DNA of 53,033 bases from assembly GCA_017502975.1 (NCBI GenBank), contig JAFVTV010000044.1:1-53033 (forward strand). Direction: 5' to 3'. Below are positions 41,884 through 48,434 of the stretch, in pieces. Numbering within the stretch: the first letter of the stretch is position 1; each line of letters starts with the position of its first letter. The notes beneath the pieces are model-generated. The model was not told where the DNA came from. It saw nothing but the letters and a program-made list of their open reading frames with translations, and did no database searches. This DNA is from Clostridia bacterium (lineage in GTDB: Bacteria; Bacillota; Clostridia; Oscillospirales; CAG-272). Made by a program: the position numbers and the translations under genes.

Positions 41884-43263
41884 TTATTTCCTTTCTAGCT
41901 CCTGTACCAAACGGCAAAAGACCTCGCCTCTTTCTTCAAAATCACGGAATTCACCAAACGCGGTGCACGCGGGTGAAAGCAAAACGGTATCCCCCTCCTT
42001 GGCGTCACCCGCAGCCGCTAAAAAGGCATCGGTAAAACCAAAGAAGGATTTATAGGGAAGCGCCGTACCCAGCACTGCCGCGATCTCCCCTGCCGCCTCA
42101 CCGTAAAGATAAGCAGCCTTGGCGTGTGCCGCAAGCGCCACCGCCAATGGCTCAAACGATATCCCCTTCCCCCTGCCACCCAAAATAACAAGGGGGCGTG
42201 TGCCAAGTGCGGCAAGCGCCGCGGCAGTTCTGGTGGGCGAGGTATCAATAGAGCTGTTATAGTAGGTTACCCCACGCACCGTATCAACATACTCCAAGCG
42301 GTGCGCAACACCGCGGAATTCCCGTAGCGCGGCACGTGGAGCCCCGTCGCCAAGGAAAGGCGCCGTGGCGCCAATTGCAGCAAGTAAATTTTCAAGATTG
42401 TGCTTGCCGGGCAAAGAGAAGGACCCAAGGCAGGAAAAGGTACGCCGTGCGTCCTTTTCGATCACAACGATATCGTTGCCCGATGCATAAACCGCGCCAC
42501 TGTCAGCGACAATATCGGTGGCAAAATCAGCCTCCTTTGCCGACGACGAAAAAAAGATCACTGCCCTCTCCTTGCCCTCTCCGATCTTGCGTGTCTGCGC
42601 ATTTTCGACGTTTAAGACAAGGCGCGTATCGGCGGCAAAAATACAGCACTTTGCCGCAATGTATTCCGCCATATCGGTATGCCAGTTGAGGTGATTAGGG
42701 GTAATGTTGGTGATCACCGCCACCTCTGGCGCGCGCCGCACGGTCATCAGTTGAAAACTGGATAGTTCCAGCACGGCAATATCTCTCTCACGCATTTGCG
42801 ATACGGCAGGTAAAAGGGGCGTGCCGTTATTGCCGCCAAGCCATACACGGTATCCTGCGGCTCTGAGAAGTGCGGCCGTCAGGCTCGCCGTGGTGGTCTT
42901 TCCGTCGCTGCCGGTAATACCGATGCATCTGCAAGGAAGCAGCGACATAAGCAGCTCGACCTCGCTTGTCAAAAGCGCCCCCACCGCGACAGATTGCAAA
43001 ATAGCGGGAATATCGGGGCGAATACCGGGGGAGCGTACGAGCACCTGCTCGGAAAAGACCGCGGGGAAAGCGCCTGCACAAATGACAATCCCCTGCCCTG
43101 CGCAAGTGTTTTCAGCTTCAGGGGGTAAGGGAAACTCGGTGTATACCGTAGCAGTGCCCCCATGCTCCCTTAGCCACGCAAGCACAGCACGGTTGGCGCG
43201 GCCGAAGCCAAGGAGTGCCACAGAAAAACAAGCAGGGGTCTTACAAAACGCTTCAAGTGTCAT
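41884..43263 (-). CDS. murD: UDP-N-acetylmuramoylalanine-D-glutamate ligase
   Basis: A 459-residue Mur ligase adding D-Glu to UDP-MurNAc-L-Ala in peptidoglycan precursor synthesis. The N-terminal Rossmann-like part is LLGFGRANRAVLAWL (about 17-31). The ATP loop is GITGSDGKTTTASLTAALL (about 114-132), then ITNITPNHLNWH and VAHRLEYV with YNSSIDTSPTRTAAAL. GAGGTGATC precedes ATG 43263. It is away from the usual mra/mur/fts cluster and instead heads the M42-PLP operon, with a strong promoter. Confidence 0.94.
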   Translation of the reverse strand: MTLEAFCKTPACFSVALLGFGRANRAVLAWLREHGGTATVYTEFPLPPEAENTCAGQGIVICAGAFPAVFSEQVLVRSPGIRPDIPAILQSVAVGALLTSEVELLMSLLPCRCIGITGSDGKTTTASLTAALLRAAGYRVWLGGNNGTPLLPAVSQMRERDIAVLELSSFQLMTVRRAPEVAVITNITPNHLNWHTDMAEYIAAKCCIFAADTRLVLNVENAQTRKIGEGKERAVIFFSSSAKEADFATDIVADSGAVYASGNDIVVIEKDARRTFSCLGSFSLPGKHNLENLLAAIGATAPFLGDGAPRAALREFRGVAHRLEYVDTVRGVTYYNSSIDTSPTRTAAALAALGTRPLVILGGRGKGISFEPLAVALAAHAKAAYLYGEAAGEIAAVLGTALPYKSFFGFTDAFLAAAGDAKEGDTVLLSPACTAFGEFRDFEERGEVFCRLVQELERK

Positions 43264-43308
43264 CGGATCACCTCATTAAATCATATAAAATAGGCGTATC
43301 CATAGTAT

Positions 43309-43337
43309 ATTATACAGATTTGATCCCCCGCGTGCAA
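43309..43337 (-). promoter_or_regulatory. murD operon promoter
   Basis: Minus strand: TTGCAC (43337-43332), a 17-bp spacer and a perfect TATAAT (43314-43309), about 45 bp before murD. Confidence 0.8.
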
Positions 43338-43386
43338 GGGGTAGATCTGTTTTTTTGGTGAATATTTAAAAAAATGTTGGTGACAC

Positions 43387-43415
43387 TTTACAAAATCCAC
43401 AAGATATGGTACAAT
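43387..43415 (+). promoter_or_regulatory. Promoter of the topoisomerase B gene
   Basis: TTTACA (43387-43392), a 17-bp spacer and TACAAT (43410-43415), about 50 bp before the start codon and divergent from murD. Confidence 0.7.
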
Positions 43416-43467
43416 ATGTAGATAAGAACACTATCCCTTGTAAAAAGCAGAGAAAAAGGAGCATGTA

Positions 43468-45471
43468 ATGGCTGCAAAAACTTCCGCAAAAAGCTATGGC
43501 AATGACAGTATCACCGCCTTAAAGGGTGCTGACCGTGTAAGAAAGCGCCCGGGCGTTATTTTTGGCTCTGACGGGCTTGAGGGCTGTGAGCATTCGTTTT
43601 TTGAGATCCTCTCAAACTCGGTTGACGAGGCACGCGAGGGGCACGGCAATATCATTACCGTAACTGCATTTAACGATCTTTCCATAGAAGTAGATGACCG
43701 CGGACGCGGCATTCCCCTTGGATTCAACCAAAAGGAGGGACGCTACAACTGGGAACTTATTTTCTGCGAGCTTTACGCAGGCGGCAAATACGAAAACAAC
43801 AAGGGCGGCGGCTCTTACGAATATTCCCTTGGTCTGAACGGTCTTGGCGCGTGCGCCACGCAATATTCCTCCGAGTACATGGAGGTGCAGTCCTTTGACG
43901 GGAACGAACTGCACACTATCAGCTTTAAAAAGGGCAACCCGGCAAGCGACCTTGCCTCGCGCCCGCTTGAAAAGCGCGAGCGCCGCACGGGCACCGTGAT
44001 CCGCTGGCGTCCCGACCTTGAAGTCTTTACCGACATAAGGATCCCACATCAATTTTTCATTGATACCATGCACCGTCAAGCGGTGGTAAACCCCGGTATC
44101 ACTTTCCGCCTTCGCTTACAGCAGCAGGACGGCAAATTTACCGAGCAATCCTTTGTTTATCAAAACGGCATTTCTGATTATATCACCGAGCGCGTGGGCG
44201 ATACCGCCAAAACCGAGCCCGTGCTGTGGCATCTTGAAACAAAGGGACGCGACCGTGATGACAAGGCAGATTACAAGCTGAAGGCAGATATTTCCTTTTG
44301 TGTTTCCAACACGGTAACCGCCACCGAATACTACCACAACTCAAGTTTTCTTGAGCATGGCGGCTCACCCGACAAAGCAGTAAAGCTTGCTTTTGTTGCG
44401 GCAATGGATGCCTATCTCAAGGGCAACGGAAAATACAACAAGGGCGAGAAAAGTATTACCTTTGAGGATGTGCGCGACTGCCTGTTCCTCGTGATCAACA
44501 GTTTCTCTACCCTTACCTCCTACGAAAACCAGACCAAAAAATCGATCACCAACTCCTTTATTTACGAGGCGTTGCGTGATTTTATCCGCCAGCAGTTGAA
44601 TTTTTATCTCGTAGAGCACCCCACCGAGGCAGAGATCTTTGCGAATCAGGTGCTTATCAACAAGCGCAGCCGTGAAAACGCAGATAAGGCGCGCATTGAG
44701 ATCAAAAAGAAACTCACCGGCACCATTGATATTGCCAACCGTGTAGAAAAATTCGTGGGCTGTCGCTCCAAGGATCCCGACATCCGCGAGTTATATATCG
44801 TAGAGGGTGATTCGGCGCTTACCTCCTGTAAACTTGGGCGCTCCCCCGAATTTCAAGCCATTATCCCCGTGCGCGGAAAAACGCTCAACTGCGTAAAGGC
44901 AAGCTATGACCGCATTTTTAAAAACGAGATCATCACCGATCTTTTGCGCGTAATCGGTTGCGGCGTGGAAATCGACGGCAAGATCAAGGGCGACCTCAAC
45001 CGTTTTGATCTTTCACAACTGCGTTGGTCCAAGATCATCATTTGTACCGATGCCGATGAGGACGGCTTCCAGATCCGCACGCTGCTCCTGACGCTGTTCT
45101 ATCGCTTGCTCCCCACCCTTTTGCAGGAAAGAAAAGTGTTTATTGCAGAATCACCCTTGTTTGAGATCACGACCAAGGATGAGATCCTGTTTGCCTACAA
45201 CGAATTTGAAAAAGCCGATATCCTGAAAAGGCTGGAGGCAGAGGGCAAAAAATACACCCTGCAGCGCTCCAAGGGTCTTGGTGAGAACGAGCCCGAAATG
45301 ATGTGGCAGACCACCATGAACCCCGCGACAAGGCGCCTGATCTCGGTAGAACCCGCAGATGTAGCACGCACCGAATATATGTTTGATGTTCTCATGGGTG
45401 ACAATCTTGCTGAGCGCAAGGTGTTTATTGCGGAGCACGGCAGCGAGTACATCAAGGACGCAGATATCTAA
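43468..45471 (+). CDS. Divergent type IIA topoisomerase subunit B (GyrB/ParE-like)
   Basis: A 667-residue ATPase subunit. The GHKL site has E46, N50 and D53 in FFEILSNSVDEA, then DDRGRGIP and GLNGLGACATQYS. The transducer lysine loop is ENQTKKSITNS. The TOPRIM domain has IVEGDSALTSC (about 445-455), QAIIPVRGKTLNC, CTDADEDGFQIRTLLLTLFYR and QRSKGLGENEPEMMWQTTMNP. The usual EGDSAGG reads EGDSALT and DADVDG reads DADEDG, so it belongs to a divergent clostridial branch distinct from housekeeping GyrB and ParE. All catalytic acids are kept. AAAAAGGAG precedes ATG 43468. No A-subunit gene is adjacent, which is unusual for this branch. Confidence 0.9.
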   Translation: MAAKTSAKSYGNDSITALKGADRVRKRPGVIFGSDGLEGCEHSFFEILSNSVDEAREGHGNIITVTAFNDLSIEVDDRGRGIPLGFNQKEGRYNWELIFCELYAGGKYENNKGGGSYEYSLGLNGLGACATQYSSEYMEVQSFDGNELHTISFKKGNPASDLASRPLEKRERRTGTVIRWRPDLEVFTDIRIPHQFFIDTMHRQAVVNPGITFRLRLQQQDGKFTEQSFVYQNGISDYITERVGDTAKTEPVLWHLETKGRDRDDKADYKLKADISFCVSNTVTATEYYHNSSFLEHGGSPDKAVKLAFVAAMDAYLKGNGKYNKGEKSITFEDVRDCLFLVINSFSTLTSYENQTKKSITNSFIYEALRDFIRQQLNFYLVEHPTEAEIFANQVLINKRSRENADKARIEIKKKLTGTIDIANRVEKFVGCRSKDPDIRELYIVEGDSALTSCKLGRSPEFQAIIPVRGKTLNCVKASYDRIFKNEIITDLLRVIGCGVEIDGKIKGDLNRFDLSQLRWSKIIICTDADEDGFQIRTLLLTLFYRLLPTLLQERKVFIAESPLFEITTKDEILFAYNEFEKADILKRLEAEGKKYTLQRSKGLGENEPEMMWQTTMNPATRRLISVEPADVARTEYMFDVLMGDNLAERKVFIAEHGSEYIKDADI

Positions 45472-45527
45472 AACATGAAAATGCCTCATTTTTCGCGAAA
45501 ACGAAAGGAAAAGGCATAAAAATGAAC

Positions 45528-45562
45528 AAAAGAGCATGGTTTTACAGCAGCCATGCTCTTTT
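45528..45562 (+). terminator. Terminator of the topoisomerase B gene
   Basis: AAAAGAGCATGG, an 11-nt loop and CCATGCTCTTTT, followed by more T. It lies 57 bp past the stop codon. Confidence 0.88.
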
Positions 45563-45599
45563 TTGTGCATAGATTGCATTAGATTGTCCCTACCGCCCC

Positions 45600-45628
45600 T
45601 TGCATTATTTTCCAAATCATGCTACAAT
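45600..45628 (+). promoter_or_regulatory. Promoter of the SPFH/flotillin gene
   Basis: TTGCAT (45600-45605), a 17-bp spacer and TACAAT (45623-45628). The start codon is about 85 bp downstream, leaving a leader of roughly 75 nt. Confidence 0.75.
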
Positions 45629-45711
45629 AAAATCACGATAAGCGATGTGCTGCCGGTAAGGGCCCCTGCATATTACTTTATCGATATATTAACCCTTAGG
45701 AGGATACAATT

Positions 45712-47154
45712 ATGCCATTTGTATTTATCGGAATCGCGGTAGGCGTTTTGCTTCTGCTCTTTATCATTTTCGGCTATCTGAAGGCTCCGCCCGACACCGC
45801 TTACATCATTTCGGGTCTTGGAAAAAAGCGCATTCTGATCGGTAAAGCCGGTTGGCGCGTTCCCTTCTTCGAGCGTGTGGATAAGCTCTCCCTTGGCGTG
45901 ATGCAGGTAGATATAAAAACGTCTGAAGCTGTTCCCACCAACGAGTTTATCAACGTTTCGGTTGACGGTGTTGCCAACATCAAAATTTCTTCCGATCCCG
46001 AGCTTTTAAAGCGCGCGGCAGAATCCCTGCTTGGAAAAACCAGGTTAGAGCTGATCACGCTCGTCACGCAGGTGCTTGAGGGCAACATGCGTGAGATCGT
46101 GGGTTCTGTTGGCCTCAAGGAGATGGTGCAGGATCGCCAGGGCGTTGCCAAAAAGATCACCGAAAACGTTATTCCCGATATGGAAAAGCTGGGTATTGAG
46201 GTTGTAAACTTCAATATTCAAAACTTTAAGGACGGCGCTGGCACGATCGAAAATATGGGTATCGACAACGTGGAACAGATCCGCAAGAACGCCCAGATCG
46301 CTAAAGCGAACGCCCAAAGAGATATTGCTATTGCAACCTCTAATGCACAGCAGGAAGCAAACGCCGTAAAGGTAGAGGCTGAAAAGAAGATCGCCGAGCA
46401 GAATGCCGAGCTTGCTGTACAGCAGGCAGACATGCAGGTGCGCGCCGATACCAAAAAGGCAGAGGCTGATGCCGCTTACTCCATCCAACAGGAAAATCAG
46501 CGTAAGATCATCGAGATCGCTAAAACCAATGCGGATATTGCGCGCCGCGAAAAGGAAGCTGAGCTTGCCGAAAAGGAGATCGCCATTCAAGAGCGTCGCC
46601 TTGATGCAGAGATCAAAAAGCAGGCTGACGCGATGAAGTATCAATCCGAGAAGGAAGCCGAGGCTGAGCTCATTAAGCGCCAAAGAGAAGCAGATGCGCG
46701 TCAGTACGAGGCGATCAAGGCTGCCGAAGCAAAGCGTGCCGAGGCAGAAGCACTGCGCTTTGCCATGGAGCAAGAGGCAGAGGGTATCCGTGCCAAGGGT
46801 CTTGCCGAGGCTGAGGCAATCGAAAAGAAGGCTGAGGCACAGAAGAAGATGGGTGAAGCCTCCGTGCTTGAAATGTACCTGTCTGCCCTGCCTGAGGTCG
46901 TCAAAAACGCCGCTGCTCCCCTTGCTAAGACCGACAAGATCGTTATGTACGGTGACGGCAATTCCACCAAGCTGGTGCGCGACGTGATGAACAGTGCCGA
47001 TCAGATCATGGCAGGCGTAAAGGAATCTACCGGTATCGATATCGGTAGCCTGCTCGCAGGCTTTGTCGGCGGCAAGGCATCCGCAGCAAAGGTAACCGAT
47101 GCAACCCCCACAACGGTTGAAGTTACCGATGCTGATGTAACCGACGCCGAGTAA
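45712..47154 (+). CDS. Flotillin-like SPFH-domain membrane protein
   Basis: A 480-residue protein. One N-terminal membrane helix (about 3-22) is followed by an SPFH/band 7 domain (about 25-190) with KAGWRVPFFERVDKLSLGVMQV. A long Ala/Glu/Lys coiled coil (about 190-410) has the repeated AE and EA pattern of flotillins, and an acidic Thr/Val/Asp tail follows. Bacterial flotillins (FloT/YuaG class) form membrane microdomains and help protein complexes and division assemble. The usual partner, a NfeD-like membrane protein gene, is not adjacent. AGGAGG precedes ATG 45712. Single-gene unit with its own promoter and terminator. Confidence 0.9.
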   Translation: MPFVFIGIAVGVLLLLFIIFGYLKAPPDTAYIISGLGKKRILIGKAGWRVPFFERVDKLSLGVMQVDIKTSEAVPTNEFINVSVDGVANIKISSDPELLKRAAESLLGKTRLELITLVTQVLEGNMREIVGSVGLKEMVQDRQGVAKKITENVIPDMEKLGIEVVNFNIQNFKDGAGTIENMGIDNVEQIRKNAQIAKANAQRDIAIATSNAQQEANAVKVEAEKKIAEQNAELAVQQADMQVRADTKKAEADAAYSIQQENQRKIIEIAKTNADIARREKEAELAEKEIAIQERRLDAEIKKQADAMKYQSEKEAEAELIKRQREADARQYEAIKAAEAKRAEAEALRFAMEQEAEGIRAKGLAEAEAIEKKAEAQKKMGEASVLEMYLSALPEVVKNAAAPLAKTDKIVMYGDGNSTKLVRDVMNSADQIMAGVKESTGIDIGSLLAGFVGGKASAAKVTDATPTTVEVTDADVTDAE

Positions 47155-47173
47155 TTATTTTGCAAAAAGCGAG

Positions 47174-47205
47174 CCGCCCACCCGTAAAGGTGGGCGGTGT
47201 TTTTG
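47174..47205 (+). terminator. Terminator of the flotillin gene
   Basis: CCGCCCACC, a 6-nt loop and GGTGGGCGG, then TGTTTTTG. It lies 20 bp past the stop codon. Confidence 0.88.
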
Positions 47206-47308
47206 TAAAAACGCCCGCCTTCCGTCACTAAACTATAACGGAATAGCGGCCTTTTCAAAGAAGCTGTAAAAATTTGCAGAACAAGTTTTGCATTTTTTAA
47301 AAAAGCTA

Positions 47309-47337
47309 TTGCTTTTTACAATGTCATGTGCTATAAT
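47309..47337 (+). promoter_or_regulatory. Promoter 48 bp ahead of the first tRNA-Ser 5' copy
   Basis: TTGCTT (47309-47314), a 17-bp spacer and a perfect TATAAT (47332-47337). It points at the partial tRNA copy at 47385; the intact tRNA starts 318 bp beyond it. Confidence 0.7.
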
Positions 47338-47374
47338 AACACATGTTTTGAGCCACCTTGCAAAACAAAACTTA

Positions 47375-47402
47375 ATATTTTTACGGAGAAGTACTCAAGT
47401 GG
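47375..47402 (+). repeat. Direct repeat: partial copy of the tRNA-Ser 5' end and its leader
   Basis: The 18 bases GGAGAAGTACTCAAGTGG (47385-47402) equal the first 18 of the intact tRNA-Ser at 47656. The ten bases before them (ATATTTTTAC) nearly match the tRNA leader (ATATTTTTTAT at 47645). An 11-base piece TCGAAGAGGCG at 47588-47598 equals the next tRNA bases (47674-47684). The other DNA in 47403-47587 is GC-rich and carries small hairpins such as CTCGGCTATGCCGAG and CTCGGCTACGCCGAG. No gene is supported between 47155 and 47655. Confidence 0.7.
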
Positions 47403-47655
47403 GGACGTTTGCGAGCAGCTGCATTCCCTCGGCTATGCCGAGCGCGGGCAGAGTAAGCGAGCAATAAGGATGTGGCCTGTCCTCGGCTACGCCGAGCACT
47501 GCAAGTTTGCCCTTGGCAAACATTGCGCGCCGTCGCAGAGCACGAGCAAACGAGTTTGCGAAGTGCGATGCGGTAACGGCAACAGGATCGAAGAGGCGAC
47601 GCCGATCCGATGACTTTCCTGCAAGATGCTTTTCTGACAATTTCATATTTTTTAT

Positions 47656-47746
47656 GGAGAAGTACTCAAGTGGTCGAAGAGGCGTGACTCGAAATCTCGT
47701 AGGCCGTTAACGCGGCGCGTGGGTTCAAATCCCACCTTCTCCGCCA
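47656..47746 (+). tRNA. tRNA-Ser (anticodon CGA)
   Basis: A 91-nt class II tRNA including an encoded CCA. The acceptor stem GGAGAAG/CTTCTCC with discriminator G, a D arm with CAAGTGGTCGAAGAG, anticodon loop CT-CGA-AA, a long variable arm (GGCCGTTAACGCGGC region) and the T arm GTGGGTTCAAATCCCAC all fold. The anticodon stem has one T-T mismatch. It reads UCG codons. Its own sequence is partly copied on both sides of the gene. Confidence 0.93.
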
Positions 47747-47754
47747 AAGCATTA

Positions 47755-47780
47755 GGGGCACCCATTCGGGCGCCCCTTTT
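47755..47780 (+). terminator. Terminator after tRNA-Ser
   Basis: GGGGC-A-CCC, loop ATTC and GGG-C-GCCCC, followed by TTTT; 8 nt past the CCA end. Confidence 0.8.
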
Positions 47781-47784
47781 GCAT

Positions 47785-47798
47785 TGGCGGAGAAGGTG
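47785..47798 (-). repeat. Inverted copy of the tRNA-Ser 3' end
   Basis: TGGCGGAGAAGGTG is the exact reverse complement of the last 14 tRNA bases including CCA (47733-47746). The GAAGGTG in it is matched by an inverted CACCTTC at 47908-47914. The 110 bp between hold several GC-rich palindromes and no supportable gene. Confidence 0.7.
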
Positions 47799-47926
47799 CT
47801 TTGCGAAACCTCGGCGGCACTGCCGCACAGTGGGTTGAAGAGCCGCTGCGCGGCTTCTTCGGCGCAAGTCGCAGACTTGGCGCAACAAATAGGCGCCACG
47901 CGCCGTCCACCTTCACACATTCATTA

Positions 47927-47955
47927 TTGACAGAGTCAACATGTAATGTTATAAC
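47927..47955 (+). promoter_or_regulatory. Strong promoter of the zinc-ribbon gene with a palindromic -35
   Basis: TTGACA (47927-47932), a 17-bp spacer and TATAAC (47950-47955). The -35 is inside TTGAC-AGA-GTCAA, and the -10 overlaps the palindrome GTTATAAC, both possible operator features. Confidence 0.65.
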
Positions 47956-47983
47956 TAAATTAGTCAAAAAAGGGGGGTATATT

Positions 47984-48181
47984 TTGAAAATCAAAAAAGC
48001 GATTTGTTCCCACTGCGGAAAAGAATATGCATATCAAAACTGTGGAGATGCCTATGCGGGAGAAAAAAATAAGGAAAGTGTTTATTGCCCCTACTGCAAA
48101 AAAGCAGATTTTTCCAGCATGACAAGCGGACATTTTTGCAGTTATAAACTGGATGAAAACGGGAAACCAATTTTATTTTAA
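47984..48181 (+). CDS. Small zinc-ribbon protein of unknown function
   Basis: A 65-residue protein with ICSHCGKEY (CxxC, residues 8-11) and VYCPYCKKAD (CxxC), a typical zinc-ribbon arrangement, plus two extra Cys and a HFCSY segment. It starts at a TTG preceded by GGGGGG at about 6 nt; the open frame upstream runs through repeat DNA and is not believed. It has a strong promoter, and its codons are more AT-rich than most neighbours, hinting at separate acquisition. I do not recognise the family. It may be an RNA- or protein-binding adaptor. Confidence 0.6.
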   Translation: MKIKKAICSHCGKEYAYQNCGDAYAGEKNKESVYCPYCKKADFSSMTSGHFCSYKLDENGKPILF

Positions 48182-48238
48182 CAGCGCTGCGCGCATTACT
48201 TAACATACGACAGATTCTTGTTTTTTAAGGAGTTACTT

Positions 48239-48319
48239 ATGCGAAAATTTTCGTCTGTAATTTTGATCTTCTTCCTAAGCGCGCGGGAAAGTCCAGAAAA
48301 CAAATTGTTAAAGGGCTGA
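48239..48319 (+). CDS. Possible 26-residue peptide gene or truncated gene start
   Basis: AAGGAG lies 6 nt before an ATG whose frame encodes MRKFSSVILIFFLSARES and a few more residues. The frame ends in TGA within the terminator stem at 48310. The hydrophobic start looks like a signal peptide or the beginning of a lost gene. A leader peptide is another option. Weak evidence. Confidence 0.25.
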   Translation: MRKFSSVILIFFLSARESPENKLLKG

Positions 48320-48339
48320 CGGTCACCCGTCAGCCCTTT
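48310..48339. terminator. Bidirectional intrinsic terminator
   Basis: AAAGGGCTGACGG, loop TCAC and CCGTCAGCCCTTT form a 13-bp stem, followed by TATCTCTTTT on the plus strand. It separates the zinc-ribbon region from the convergent CoA-disulfide reductase gene. Confidence 0.85.
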
Positions 48340-48434
48340 ATCTCTTTTGACAGCCTGACAAATAATAATTACTTTCACCAATCCAAGTGATGATGTCTAT
48401 CATTTGCTCCTCTCGTCAAATTCTCATTTATCTT

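Noticed and set aside
47326..47920. Open frames of 80-95 codons on both strands around tRNA-Ser, one running across the tRNA
   Set aside because: They span tRNA and hairpin repeat DNA and lack ribosome binding sites. The antisense-tRNA peptide is a well-known kind of false gene call.
48338..48403. A 21-codon minus-strand frame with AGGAG just before its ATG, downstream of the CoA-disulfide reductase gene
   Set aside because: The spacing between AGGAG and ATG is too short, the frame ends inside a terminator stem, and the peptide shows no recognisable pattern.
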